Shown: positions 24,685 to 33,861 of the stretch, one piece after another | Layout: each line of letters begins with the position of its first letter | Numbering within the stretch: the first letter of the stretch is position 1 | Origin: Mesorhizobium temperatum | GTDB lineage: Bacteria > Pseudomonadota > Alphaproteobacteria > Rhizobiales > Rhizobiaceae | NCBI RefSeq assembly: GCF_002284575.1 | Contig: NZ_NPKJ01000053.1 | Location: forward strand, 62,001-126,000 | Reading direction: 5' to 3' | Length of the DNA stretch: 64,000 nt | Made by a program: the position numbers and the translations under genes | Notes under the pieces: generated by a model | Databases searched by the model: none | Told to the model about the DNA's origin: nothing | What the model saw: the letters and a program-made list of their open reading frames with translations, nothing else

Positions 24685-24941
24685 ATCGCTGTCTTCCTTG
24701 TCGTCGTTCGATTGCCGTCTATCTGGACCACCGGCCGCCACACCGCAAGGCCGCGGGCGGCAAAGTTCTCCTCTTCGACAGGCATGTGATAAGCAGGTTT
24801 CGGAAAAGTGTCCCACGGTTTTCCGATAGAAACCTGCGACAAACCTATGCAGGCGAAGCCCCGCAAGCCTGCTTAGGTGTCGATGTGGTAAACCATGATT
24901 CTAGTATGGTGCGACGCGGATCGCACCAGGAGGAAACTGCC

Positions 24942-25973
24942 ATGTCCGACAGCGCGTTGCCGCTGGTGATCAGCGCGCCCGAGCCACGCACGCTCGACCT
25001 GATTTTCACGCCCGAGGCACTGGCGAGATTCCGCGCCAAATACCGTATCGTCGAAACGTCGCCCGAAGGCGTCGCGGCTCTGCCGGCCGACGTGCTCGCC
25101 GAGGCGCGCTACATTGTCGGCCAGCCGCCGATCGCGCCGGAGACGCTCGAAGGGATGACGGCGCTGCGCTGCGTCTTCAATGTCGAGAGCAACCTCATCA
25201 ACAACATGCCGTATGAGACACTGTTTTCGCGCGGCATTCATGTCGTCACCACCGGCCTGGTCTTCGCCGAGCCGGTGGCTGAGCTCGGCCTTGCCATGGC
25301 GCTCAACCTCGCCCGCGACATCGTCGACGCCGATCTCGCCTTCCGGCAGGGCAAGGAGCTGTGGGGCGGCGACGGCAACCGGACGGCGCGACTTCTCTCC
25401 GGCGCGGATGTCGGTATCATCGGCTTCGGCGATCTCGGCCGCGCGCTCAACCGGCTGCTATCGGGCTTCCGCACGCGGACCAAGGTCTTCGATCCGTGGC
25501 TGCCGCCGTCGATCCTTATCGAGAACGGCGTCGAGCCCGCTACGCTCGACACGGTTTTGTCGACCAGCGATTTCGTCTTCGTCGTCGCTTCGGTGACGAG
25601 CGAAAACCAGGGTTTTCTCGGCGCTGAGACCTTTGCCAGGATGCGCAAAGGAGCCGCGTTCATCTTGCTCAGCCGCGCCGGCGTGGTCGATTTTCCGGCG
25701 CTGATGGACGCCGTTCGCAGCGGCCACATCGTCGCCGCCAGCGACGTGTTTCCGGAAGAGCCGCTGGCGCAGGACCATCCCGTGCGCACCTTGCCCGGCT
25801 TCCTGCGCTCCGCCCATCGGGCCGGCGCGCTCGACGTCGCCTTCAAGCGCATGGGCGACATGGTGCTGGAAGACATGGACCTGATCGACCGCGGCCTGCC
25901 GCCGATGCGTTCGAAGCGGGCCGAACGCGAAACCGTTTCGCGCATGCGTTCGAAGCCTGTCCACAAGAATTAA
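24942..25973 (+). CDS. D-isomer-specific 2-hydroxyacid dehydrogenase family protein
   Basis: 343 residues. The NAD-binding domain has GADVGIIGFGDLGRALNRLL (about 146-165) with the G-F-G-D-L-G loop; VVASVTSENQGFLGAETFARM, then GAAFILLSRAGVVDFPAL and ASDVFPEEPLAQDHPVR (Glu near the catalytic dyad) follow in order. The N-terminal substrate domain is divergent, and the final His of the usual dyad is in SAHRAGA. Strong AGGAGG before ATG 24942. The substrate is unknown; carbohydrate-derived acids are plausible given the neighbours. Confidence 0.85.
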   Translation: MSDSALPLVISAPEPRTLDLIFTPEALARFRAKYRIVETSPEGVAALPADVLAEARYIVGQPPIAPETLEGMTALRCVFNVESNLINNMPYETLFSRGIHVVTTGLVFAEPVAELGLAMALNLARDIVDADLAFRQGKELWGGDGNRTARLLSGADVGIIGFGDLGRALNRLLSGFRTRTKVFDPWLPPSILIENGVEPATLDTVLSTSDFVFVVASVTSENQGFLGAETFARMRKGAAFILLSRAGVVDFPALMDAVRSGHIVAASDVFPEEPLAQDHPVRTLPGFLRSAHRAGALDVAFKRMGDMVLEDMDLIDRGLPPMRSKRAERETVSRMRSKPVHKN

Positions 25974-26002
25974 GCCGTTAAAGCCAGCGCCTGCGCGGGT
26001 TC

Positions 26003-26488
26003 TCAGATGGTGAACGACCACAACACGCAGGCCAGAGTCGCAGCAGCGAAGACGACAAAGAACAGGCTTCTCAGCAGGATATTGCGGCGCAGCTCATTCA
26101 TGAAGAGATGGCATCCGACGACGGCGGCGACAAACAGGAAGCGCCAATTCAGCAGTGCCGGCAAGATATTGCTTCGATCGAAAGCCCATCTGGCGGCGAG
26201 GCCGCCAATGATAGCCGCGAACAACACGATGACTGTCCAGAAGATCGCATCCGCTGCGTTCGTCAGGACGACGCCGGCGGCCCGAATCGGCAGGATCATC
26301 ATCAGCAGCGCGCTGAAGAAATACACTGAAGCAAGCGGGATGAACGTCCCGGCATCGGCGACGTCGTCCAGGCGTTTTGCGCCGATCGCACCATAGGGAT
26401 AGCCATGCCTGGCCACCGCCAGGCTGAGAGCCATCAGCAGAGCCGTCAAAATGGCGACCAATGCGAATGAAGTGAGGGCTTTGCTCAT
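26003..26488 (-). CDS. Hypothetical membrane protein, about five helices
   Basis: 161 residues, almost entirely hydrophobic helices at about 6-26, 48-70, 76-100, 113-131 and 138-158. No family recognised. A cytoplasmic KRLDDVADAG segment separates the first two helices. AGGAC sits just before ATG 26488. It lies 103 bases downstream of nasA on the same strand, so it may be the last gene of the nitrate operon or independent; function unknown. Confidence 0.65.
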   Translation of the reverse strand: MSKALTSFALVAILTALLMALSLAVARHGYPYGAIGAKRLDDVADAGTFIPLASVYFFSALLMMILPIRAAGVVLTNAADAIFWTVIVLFAAIIGGLAARWAFDRSNILPALLNWRFLFVAAVVGCHLFMNELRRNILLRSLFFVVFAAATLACVLWSFTI

Positions 26489-26591
26489 AAGGGTCCTGTT
26501 CGGAACGAATCGAATGAGGACGTTGGTAGCCCATGGTTTGTAAATTGCTGGTAAGCGTCGAGGCCCGGCGTGACAGAGTTTCTCGACCCAT

Positions 26592-29423
26592 TCACTCTGC
26601 CGCTTGAAGTTTTCGTGCCTCGATGATGGTCCTGATCTCGGCGCGGCAGGAGCCGCAATTGGTGCCGGCATGCAAAGCCGCGCCGATCGCTTCGACGCTG
26701 GTGCAGCCGCCGCGCACCGCTTCCGCGATCTGATTGGCGCCAACCCCGAAGCAGGAGCATACGATGGCACCACGGTCGACGCGATTGCCGCCGGGCCGCC
26801 CAGCCACGATCGCCAGCCGCCCGCGCCGATCGGCGTGATCCGCACGCAACTGCTCCACCGCCCAGCTGCGCGACACCGCGACCGGCTTTGGCGCAAGATA
26901 GAGCGCGCCAGCCAGCCGGCTGCCGGCGAAGCGGGCGAAGCGATAGTGCCCGCCGGCGACATCATGATAGGCGAGCGTCTCACCTTGCACGTCCGCCCCG
27001 AGAAGTGAAGTCGCGAAAACCGGCCAGTCCCGGTCTGCCTTCAACGCAAACTCGAGGCGCCAGCCAGCGGCGCAGCGGGCGAGACTCCAATAGTCGGCGT
27101 CGATCGCGGCCGGCCGTTCGGCAAGCACCGCGAAGCCAAAGGCGACAGCAGCGAAGCGCTCTACGCGGGCGGCAACGTTCTTCGAGGCCGGCTGGCCTGA
27201 AATCGCATCGGTTATGGGCGCCACCAGCGCATCGACGCGGGCGCGCGCGGAGAACTGGTCCGTCCAGTGCATCGGCACGAAGACCGATCCCGGGCGCTGC
27301 CGCGCTGTCACCAGCGCGCGAACCAGCACCTCACCATGCGCGGTCGAGACGCGCGCGATGTCGGCGTCGCCGATGCCGAAGTGCTGCGCATCCGACGGGT
27401 GGATTTCGGCGAAGGGCTCGGCCAGGTGCTGCGACAGCCGCGGGCTCTTGCCGGTCCGCGTCATGGTGTGCCAGTGGTCGCGAACCCGCCCGGTGTTGAG
27501 GATCAGCGGATAGTCCGGGCTGGTGCGGGTTTGTGCCGTTGGGCGGACGGAGATGAAGCGTGCCTTGCGGTCGGGGGTGTAATAGCCGCCGTTCGCGAAG
27601 AAGCGAACGGGCTGGCGTCCGATCGTGCCGCCCCCCTCTGGCCTGCCGGCAATCTCCCCCTCAAGGGGGGAGATTGGCAGTTCCACCGACGGCGCTCTTT
27701 CTGCGACTTTGACAACTAGCGAAGGCCACGATGACGACTGATCTCCCCCCCTGAGGGGGAGATGGCCGGCAGGCCAGAGGGGGGTGCCTTGGCTCGGCGC
27801 CGGCCATTGGAATGGCGGCAACTCCTCATAGGTCTCTGCATCGATATCGCCATATGCGCCAATGTCGAAGTCGCGGGCGCCGTCATTCTCGAATGCCGAC
27901 AGCGCGGCATGTTCAGCAAAAATCTCCGACGGCGACGGATGCGAAAACGCTTCGCCAAAACCCATCCGCTTGGCCACTTCGGCGATGATCCACCAGTCGG
28001 CTCTTGCCTCGCCGGGCACCGGCAAAAAGGCGCGCTGGCGCGAGATGCGGCGTTCCGAATTGGTGACGGTGCCGTCCTTCTCGCCCCATGCGGCAGCCGG
28101 CAACCGGACATGGGCGTGGCGGATCGTGTCGGTCTTGGCCAGCACGTCCGACACCACGACAAACGGGCAGGCCTTGATCGCCGCCTCGACGACATCGGCA
28201 TCCGGCATCGAATCGACCGGGTTGGTCGCCATGATCCACAGCGCCTTGATGCGCCCGTCGGCTACCGCCTGAAACATCTCGACCGCCTTCAGGCCGGGCT
28301 TTTCGGCGACGGTCGGCGCACTCCAGAAACGCTGCACGCGGTCGCGGTGCTCGGGGTTTTCGATTTCCATATGGGCGGCCAGCATGTTGGCAAGGCCGCC
28401 GACCTCACGGCCGCCCATGGCGTTGGGCTGGCCGGTCACCGAAAACGGCCCGGCGCCGGGCTTGCCGATGCGGCCGGTGGCGAGATGACAGTTAATGATG
28501 GCGTTGACCTTGTCGGTGCCCGAGGACGACTGGTTCACGCCCTGGCTGTAGACGGTCACCGTCTTCGCCGTCGCGGCGAACAGGCTATAGAAGCTGACAA
28601 GCTCGTCCTCGCCGAGGCCCGTGGCTGCGGCAACGCCGGCAAGGTCGAGCGCGGAGGCGGCAAAAAGAGCTTGCCCGAAGCCGGTCGTGTGCGCCGTGAC
28701 ATAGGTGCGGTCTAGCGCGTTGTGCTGGCCGAGATAGGCGAGCAGCCCTGTGAACAGCGCAACGTCACCATCCGGCGCGATCGCCAGATGCATGTCGGCG
28801 ATGTCTGCAGTCATGGTGCGGCGCGGATCGATCAGCACCACCTTCATCTCCGGCCGCTTTTCCCGGGCACCTGCAATGCGCTGGTAAAGCACCGGATGGC
28901 ACCAGGCGAGATTGGAGCCGACCAGCACGATCAGGTCGGCAAGCTCCAGATCCTCGTAGCCGCCCGGCACCGTGTCGGAGCCGAAGGCACGGCGGTGTCC
29001 GGCAACCGATGAGGCCATGCACAGGCGCGAATTGGTGTCGATGTTGGCCGAGCCGATGAAGCCTTTCATCAACTTGTTGGCGACGTAATAGTCCTCGGAC
29101 AGCAACTGGCCGGAGACGTAGAAGGCCACCGCGTCGGGGCCGTGCTCGGCGATGGTTCTCGAGAAGGTCGAGGCGACGAGGTCGAGCGCTTCGTCCCAGT
29201 CGGTGCGGTGACCGTGGATCTCCGGATAGAGCAACCTGCCGTCGAGGTCGATCGTCTCGGCCAGCGCCGAGCCCTTGGAACAGAGCCGGCCGAAATTCGC
29301 CGGATGGTCAGGGTCGCCGCGAACGGTTACCTCCCCGTTCGCGGCGACCTTCGCCAGCACGCCGCAGCCCACCCCGCAATAGGGGCAGGTGGTCCTCACC
29401 TCGCGCGCTTCGTCGATCTTCAT
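26592..29423 (-). CDS. nasA: Assimilatory nitrate reductase catalytic subunit
   Basis: 943 residues; it reduces nitrate to nitrite in the cytoplasm using a Mo-bisMGD cofactor and [4Fe-4S]. The N-terminal cluster ligands are C13, C16 and C20 (CPYCGVGC) and C48 (GRLCSKGS). The molybdopterin-binding core follows (TNSRLCMASSVAGHRRAFG; SGTDKVNAIINCHLATGRIG; GGREVGGLANMLAAH). The C-terminus has a BFD-like [2Fe-2S] domain with VCSCFGVG near 888 and TNCGSCRAEI near 927. About 52 residues (roughly 547-598) are encoded by an inserted palindromic repeat that keeps the frame. It is the last of narK-nirB-nirD-nasA, starting 2 bases after nirD. Confidence 0.95.
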   Translation of the reverse strand: MKIDEAREVRTTCPYCGVGCGVLAKVAANGEVTVRGDPDHPANFGRLCSKGSALAETIDLDGRLLYPEIHGHRTDWDEALDLVASTFSRTIAEHGPDAVAFYVSGQLLSEDYYVANKLMKGFIGSANIDTNSRLCMASSVAGHRRAFGSDTVPGGYEDLELADLIVLVGSNLAWCHPVLYQRIAGAREKRPEMKVVLIDPRRTMTADIADMHLAIAPDGDVALFTGLLAYLGQHNALDRTYVTAHTTGFGQALFAASALDLAGVAAATGLGEDELVSFYSLFAATAKTVTVYSQGVNQSSSGTDKVNAIINCHLATGRIGKPGAGPFSVTGQPNAMGGREVGGLANMLAAHMEIENPEHRDRVQRFWSAPTVAEKPGLKAVEMFQAVADGRIKALWIMATNPVDSMPDADVVEAAIKACPFVVVSDVLAKTDTIRHAHVRLPAAAWGEKDGTVTNSERRISRQRAFLPVPGEARADWWIIAEVAKRMGFGEAFSHPSPSEIFAEHAALSAFENDGARDFDIGAYGDIDAETYEELPPFQWPAPSQGTPLWPAGHLPLRGGDQSSSWPSLVVKVAERAPSVELPISPLEGEIAGRPEGGGTIGRQPVRFFANGGYYTPDRKARFISVRPTAQTRTSPDYPLILNTGRVRDHWHTMTRTGKSPRLSQHLAEPFAEIHPSDAQHFGIGDADIARVSTAHGEVLVRALVTARQRPGSVFVPMHWTDQFSARARVDALVAPITDAISGQPASKNVAARVERFAAVAFGFAVLAERPAAIDADYWSLARCAAGWRLEFALKADRDWPVFATSLLGADVQGETLAYHDVAGGHYRFARFAGSRLAGALYLAPKPVAVSRSWAVEQLRADHADRRGRLAIVAGRPGGNRVDRGAIVCSCFGVGANQIAEAVRGGCTSVEAIGAALHAGTNCGSCRAEIRTIIEARKLQAAE
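27631..27784 (+). repeat. Palindromic mosaic element, copy inside nasA
   Basis: A 154-base element with perfect 20-base terminal inverted repeats (27631-27650 and 27765-27784; outer end CCCCCCTCTGG). Just inside lie two further hairpins, AATCTCCCCCTCAAGG... at 27651-27675 and ATCTCCCCCCCTGAGG... at 27741-27763. It is related to the element at 42315-42474, including the central segment. It resembles the short intergenic mosaic elements of rhizobia but here lies in a coding frame. Confidence 0.85.
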
Positions 29424-29425
29424 GC

Positions 29426-29758
29426 TCAGGCCGCGCGACTGGCCAGCGCTTCCAGCGCAATGAACAGACGCTCGCCCTCGATCCGCACCGGAATGGTGCG
29501 CACCGAACCTTCGTCGGCGCCGAGCGCCTTGCCGGTCTCCAGCGAGATCACCCAGTTGTGCAGGGGACAGGTTACGGCCGCGCCATGGACGATCCCCTGG
29601 CTGAGCGGTCCGCCCTTATGCGGGCAATGGTCTTCGATGGCGAAAACCTGGTCCTCCGCCGTGCGGAAGACGGCGATCTTGCCTTGGGGCGTGGCGACGC
29701 AGCGCGCGCCGCGGCGCGGAATGTCTGATATCGAGCCGATTGATACCCAGTTCATCAT
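29426..29758 (-). CDS. nirD: Nitrite reductase small subunit (Rieske-type)
   Basis: 110 residues. A Rieske-like NirD domain with HCPHKGGPL near 44-52 and CPLHNW near 66-71, giving the Cys-X-His pairs expected for [2Fe-2S] binding. It works with NirB in NADH-dependent assimilatory nitrite reduction to ammonium. The frame is open upstream, but the paired ATG at 29758/29755 lies 2 bases after the nirB stop, indicating tight coupling. Confidence 0.92.
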   Translation of the reverse strand: MMNWVSIGSISDIPRRGARCVATPQGKIAVFRTAEDQVFAIEDHCPHKGGPLSQGIVHGAAVTCPLHNWVISLETGKALGADEGSVRTIPVRIEGERLFIALEALASRAA

Positions 29759-29760
29759 GA

Positions 29761-32211
29761 TTACTCCGCCGCCTGCGCGAAGCCGACCGAAGCCATCGGC
29801 CGGAATTCGTGCTTGTCCTTGCCGGAAACGCGTTCCGACCACGGATCGACCTGCGCGAATTTCTGCGAAAAGACGAAGCGGTCGAAATAGGCCTTGCGCT
29901 TCTCGCCATCGTCCATGATCTGGCGCTTGATTTCGGCGATGCCGATGCGCTTGGCCCATTTATAGATGCGCTCGAGATAGCGGCCCTGTTCGCGATACAT
30001 CTGCGTCAGCGCCACGATATGCTCCAGCGCCTCGTCTTCTGTCTTGACCAAGCCGAGCACCTCGGTGCCCTTGATGTCGAGGCCGGCGGCCCCGGCGAAA
30101 TGGATCTCGTAGCCAGAATCGACGCAGATCACGCCGACATCCTTGCAGGTTGCTTCCGCACAGTTTCTTGGGCAGCCCGATACCGCCATCTTGACCTTGG
30201 CGGGCGTCCACGACCCCCACATGAATTTCTCGATGCGGACGCCGAATCCCGTCGAATCCTGTGTACCGAAGCGGCACCAGTCCGACCCAACGCAGGTCTT
30301 CACCGTGCGCAGCCCCTTGGCATAGGCATGGCCGGAGACGAAGCCGGCCTGACCAAGATCGGCCCACACCGCCGGCAGGTCTTCCTTGCGGATCCCCAGC
30401 ATGTCGATGCGCTGCCCGCCGGTGACCTTGACCATCGGGATCTCGAACTTGTCGACGACGTCGGCAATGGCGCGCAGTTCGGCGGCATTGGTGACGCCAC
30501 CCCACATGCGCGGCACCACCGAATAGGTGCCGTCCTTCTGGATGTTGGCGTGGACGCGCTCGTTGATGAAGCGCGACTGGTAGTCGTCGGCATACTCGTC
30601 CGGCCAGTCGCAGACGAGATAATAGTTCAGCGCCGGCCGGCATTTGGCGCAGCCGCAGGAGGTCTTCCATTCCAGCTCCTGCATGACGGCGGGAATGGTC
30701 TTCAGGCCCTTGGCCTTGATCAGCCGACGCACCTCGTCATGGCCGAGGGTGGTGCAGGAGCACATCGGCTGCACGGCGGCGGGGTTGTACGTGTCGCCGA
30801 GGGTCAGCACCATCAGCTTCTCGACCAGCCCGGTGCAGGAGCCACAGGAGGCGGACGCCTTGGTGTGGGCGCGCACATCGTCCAGCGACGTCAGGCCCTT
30901 CCCCGTAATCGCGCCAGTGATCTTTCCCTTGCAAACGCCGTTACAGCCGCAGATTTCCGCATCATCCGGCAAGGCTGCAACGGCCGCCATAGGGTCCAGG
31001 GGGGCACCCCCCTGGTATGACTGGCCGAAGATAAGCGTGTCGCGCATCTCCGATATGTCGGTCTGCTTCTTTTTAAGGTCGTTGAACCAGGCGCCGTCGG
31101 CCGTCTCGCCATAGAGTACGGTGCCAATGATGCGGTCGTCCTTCAGCACAAGCCGCTTGTAGACACCGGCCGAAGCATCGCGCAGCACGATTTCCTGGCG
31201 GTCGTCGCCATCGGCGAAATCGCCGAGCGAGAACAGCTCGATGCCGGTGACCTTGAGCTTGGTCGGCGTGTCCGAATGGACGAAGGCAGCAGCCTCGTCG
31301 CCGGCCAGTTGGCTGGCAGTGACGCGCGCCATCTCATAGAGCGGCGCGACCAGGCCATAGACCTGGCCACTGACCTCGGCGCACTCACCGAGCGCATAGA
31401 TGTCGGGATCGTTGCTACGCATGCCGGCATCGACGACGATGCCGCGATTGACGGCAATGCCGGCCTCCTTGGCGATTGCGGCGTTCGGCCGGATGCCCAC
31501 CGCCATGACCACCAGCGTCGCCGGAATGATGGTTCCGTCGGCAAGTTCCACCTGCTCGACCTTGCCGTTGCCCGTGATCGCCTGGGTGTTGGCCTTGGTG
31601 ATGACCTTGATGCCGCGTTCTTCAACCGCGCGCTGCAGGAGATAGCCGGCGGCGGGATCGAGCTGGCGCTCCATCAACGTCGGCATGACATGCAGCACGG
31701 TGACGTCCATGCCTTGCGCGTTGAGGCCGGCCGCTGCCTCCAGCCCGAGCAGGCCGCCGCCAATGACCACAGCCTTGGCCCGCGACTGGGCGGCAAGCAT
31801 CATGGCCCGGACGTCGTCCAGATCGCGATAGGTGAGCACGCCCGGCAGGTTGTGGCCGGGCACCGGGATGATGAACGGCACCGAGCCGGTGGCGATGACC
31901 AGCTTGTCGTAGGGCTCGGTTACGCCATGATCAGAGGTGACGGTCTTTGCCGTCCGGTCGATGGCGACGATCTTGTGGCCCTTGTAGAGGGTGATGCCGT
32001 GCTTGATGTACCAGCCGTCGCCATGGATGATGATCTCCTCATAGGCCTTTTCGCCCGACAGAACCGGCGACAGCATGATGCGGTCGTAGTTCACGCGCGG
32101 CTCGGCGTTGAAGATGGTGACCTGGTAGCGCCCAGGCGCCTTTTCCAGGAGATGCTCCAGCATGCGCCCGGGGGCCATGCCGTTGCCGATGATGACGAGT
32201 TTCTCGGTCAT
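29761..32211 (-). CDS. nirB: Assimilatory nitrite reductase large subunit, NAD(P)H-dependent
   Basis: 816 residues. The N-terminal FAD/NAD domain has LVIIGNGMAPGRMLEHLL (5-22) and VVIGGGLLGLEAAAGL (about 149-164). Two BFD-like [2Fe-2S] segments follow: CGCNGVCKG and ASCGSCTG in the middle, then CSCTTLGH and CGCAKCRPALNYYL. The C-terminal siroheme/[4Fe-4S] domain has TCVGSDWCRFG and SGCPRNCAEATC, the four cluster cysteines. Complete. It converts nitrite to ammonium with NirD. The start ATG 32211 is 19 bases after narK; AGGAC precedes it. Confidence 0.95.
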   Translation of the reverse strand: MTEKLVIIGNGMAPGRMLEHLLEKAPGRYQVTIFNAEPRVNYDRIMLSPVLSGEKAYEEIIIHGDGWYIKHGITLYKGHKIVAIDRTAKTVTSDHGVTEPYDKLVIATGSVPFIIPVPGHNLPGVLTYRDLDDVRAMMLAAQSRAKAVVIGGGLLGLEAAAGLNAQGMDVTVLHVMPTLMERQLDPAAGYLLQRAVEERGIKVITKANTQAITGNGKVEQVELADGTIIPATLVVMAVGIRPNAAIAKEAGIAVNRGIVVDAGMRSNDPDIYALGECAEVSGQVYGLVAPLYEMARVTASQLAGDEAAAFVHSDTPTKLKVTGIELFSLGDFADGDDRQEIVLRDASAGVYKRLVLKDDRIIGTVLYGETADGAWFNDLKKKQTDISEMRDTLIFGQSYQGGAPLDPMAAVAALPDDAEICGCNGVCKGKITGAITGKGLTSLDDVRAHTKASASCGSCTGLVEKLMVLTLGDTYNPAAVQPMCSCTTLGHDEVRRLIKAKGLKTIPAVMQELEWKTSCGCAKCRPALNYYLVCDWPDEYADDYQSRFINERVHANIQKDGTYSVVPRMWGGVTNAAELRAIADVVDKFEIPMVKVTGGQRIDMLGIRKEDLPAVWADLGQAGFVSGHAYAKGLRTVKTCVGSDWCRFGTQDSTGFGVRIEKFMWGSWTPAKVKMAVSGCPRNCAEATCKDVGVICVDSGYEIHFAGAAGLDIKGTEVLGLVKTEDEALEHIVALTQMYREQGRYLERIYKWAKRIGIAEIKRQIMDDGEKRKAYFDRFVFSQKFAQVDPWSERVSGKDKHEFRPMASVGFAQAAE

Positions 32212-32230
32212 GTCCTGATCCACTCCGGTC

Positions 32231-33532
32231 TCACTCAGCCGCGTAGGAAAGGCCTGAAGCTTCGGCAGACGCCGTGCGCTCCATCCGCCGGATGGAAAAA
32301 TGCATCCAGGCAAAGCAGGTGGCGACGATGCCGAAGAGCAGCATGAAGCAGCTCGACCAGACGCCGGTGAGGTCGTTGAGTGCGCCGAAGGCGATTGGCA
32401 GGATAAAGCCGCCGAGCCCGCCAATCATGCCGACAACGCCGCCGACCGCGCCGACACTCTGCGGGTAGTAAGCCGGGATGTGCTTGTAGACGGCGGCCTT
32501 GCCAAGGCTCATGAAGAAGCCGAGCACGCAGGCAACGGCTATGAAGGCGAGCGGGCCGATCTCGAAATGGAAGGCGATCGGCCCGCTGATGCCGCGCACG
32601 ATGTAGTCTGCCGAGGGGAGAGACAGAACGAGAGTGGCGACGGCACTGACAGCGAAGGTCCAGTAGAGCACGGTGCGGGCGCCGATCCGGTCGGAAAGCA
32701 CGCCGCCATAGGCGCGGAAAATACTTGCCGGAATTGAATAGGCCGCGCCGATCATGCCGGCGGTCGCAAGCCCGAAGCCGTAGACGCCGACCAGGTAGCG
32801 GGGCAGCCACAGCGACAGCGCCACGAATGCACCGAAGGCGAAGAAATAATAGAAGGCGAAGCGCCAGACCTGCAGGTTCTTGAGCGGCGCGAATTCCTGC
32901 AAGAAGCTTCTCGCGGGCGCTGCCTTGCCGGCGCGGCGCTCGCGGATGACCGGATCGTCGCCGGTCGTGAACCAGAAGACGGCGGCCATGACGACGAGTG
33001 CTGCCGCCCAGATCAGCGCGACCGACTGCCAGCCCCAGGAGAGAAGCACGAACGGTGCCAGGAACTTGGTGACCGCGGCGCCGACATTGCCGACACCGAA
33101 AATGCCAAGCGCCGTGCCCTGCTTGCCGGCCGGGAAGAAGCGCGAGACATAGGCGACACCGACGGCGAAGGAACCGCCGGCGAACCCAACGCCTAGCGCG
33201 GCGACCAGCATCTGTCCGTAGGTGTGCGCAAAAGCGAGCAGGAAGGTCGCGACCGCCGCCGCAAGCATGGTCGCGGTGTATACCAGCCGTCCGCCAAAAC
33301 GGTCGGTCCAGACACCGAGCACCATGCGCACGAGCGAACCGGTGAGGATCGGCGTGCCGACCAGCAGGCCGAACTCCGTCTCGTTCAGCCCAAGGTCCTG
33401 CTTTATGCGCACGCCGATGATTGAAAAGATCGTCCACACCGCGAAGCAGACGGTGAAGGCGATGGTGGACATCACAAGCGCCTGCCGGGGAGCACTGTCC
33501 TGGCTGGGCTCGGCTGGGAGATTTGCGGTCAA
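32231..33532 (-). CDS. narK: Nitrate/nitrite MFS transporter (NarK/NRT2 type)
   Basis: 433 residues, 12 membrane segments. The nitrate-porter signatures are visible: FSIIGVRIKQDLGLNETEFG (about 37-56), VWTDRFGGRLVYT (loop 2-3) and GFAGGSFAVGVAYVSRFFP (TM5), with a second nitrate signature GAVGGVVGMIGGLGGFILPI near residues 356-375. It brings nitrate into the cell for NirB/NirD/NasA and is the first gene of that operon. A long leader with an ANTAR-type RNA precedes it, so it has two layers of nitrate and nitrogen control. Confidence 0.9.
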   Translation of the reverse strand: MTANLPAEPSQDSAPRQALVMSTIAFTVCFAVWTIFSIIGVRIKQDLGLNETEFGLLVGTPILTGSLVRMVLGVWTDRFGGRLVYTATMLAAAVATFLLAFAHTYGQMLVAALGVGFAGGSFAVGVAYVSRFFPAGKQGTALGIFGVGNVGAAVTKFLAPFVLLSWGWQSVALIWAAALVVMAAVFWFTTGDDPVIRERRAGKAAPARSFLQEFAPLKNLQVWRFAFYYFFAFGAFVALSLWLPRYLVGVYGFGLATAGMIGAAYSIPASIFRAYGGVLSDRIGARTVLYWTFAVSAVATLVLSLPSADYIVRGISGPIAFHFEIGPLAFIAVACVLGFFMSLGKAAVYKHIPAYYPQSVGAVGGVVGMIGGLGGFILPIAFGALNDLTGVWSSCFMLLFGIVATCFAWMHFSIRRMERTASAEASGLSYAAE

Positions 33533-33578
33533 TGTCTGGCTCCGGTTTGCAGCGTGGGAGGCACCGCGGATGTTTGGG

Positions 33579-33710
33579 GGTGAATGATCAGCGGCGCGGC
33601 ATCGGTGCGTGCAACGAGACCGGGCTCGCCACGGTCAGGTCCTTGCTGGCCAGAAAATCGCGGCGCGTGAAGTCCGCGAGGGACGCGCCAGTTCCGATCC
33701 GTTTCGTCAT
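33579..33710 (-). pseudogene. Decayed copy of the nrtA 5' end
   Basis: From ATG 33710 the frame reads MTKRIGTGASLADFTRRDFL, matching the Tat leader of NrtA (MTKRI...GVTRRDFL). After an internal deletion the match resumes in another frame as TDAAPLII near 33595, equivalent to LTDAAPLMI at about residue 50 of NrtA. It encodes only 40 codons in the first frame. It sits between the narK leader terminator and narK, and might still be translated as a short leader peptide. Confidence 0.7.
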
Positions 33711-33756
33711 CGTCGTCTCCGGTTGGGCGCCGCTTGGGACCAGCGCCGTCGATCGC

Positions 33757-33832
33757 GTAAAAACAAAAAAGCCGCCGGCCAGGTCTTCGCGCGTCCGTCC
33801 ATCCGGGATCGCGTATTGACCTGAGCGGCAGC
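33757..33832 (-). terminator. Regulated intrinsic terminator in narK leader
   Basis: The 5' arm GCUGCCGCUCAGGUC pairs with GACCUGGCCGGCGGC (14 of 15 pairs, one C-C mismatch), followed by UUUUUUGUUUUU. The 5' arm overlaps the P2 hairpin, so NasT binding would prevent termination. Confidence 0.85.
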
Positions 33833-33861
33833 TTTGCCTGTGGCGCCCGCCATTGGACGCC
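33757..33861 (-). promoter_or_regulatory. ANTAR-type (NasT-responsive) leader RNA of narK operon
   Basis: In the transcript, hairpin P1 is GGCGUCC-AAUGGC-GGGCGCC (33861-33842) with a hexaloop having A at 1 and G at 4, as ANTAR proteins require. P2 follows as GGC-AAAGCU-GCC (33838-33827), again A1/G4. The 3' arm of P2 is the start of the 5' arm of an intrinsic terminator. This is the antitermination layout of NasT/NasR leaders. NasT, encoded nearby, is the likely ligand. Confidence 0.8.

Noticed and set aside
27631-27784. Insertion sequence inside nasA
   Set aside because: Only 154 bases, no transposase, no clear target duplication, and the reading frame is kept. A palindromic mosaic repeat fits better.
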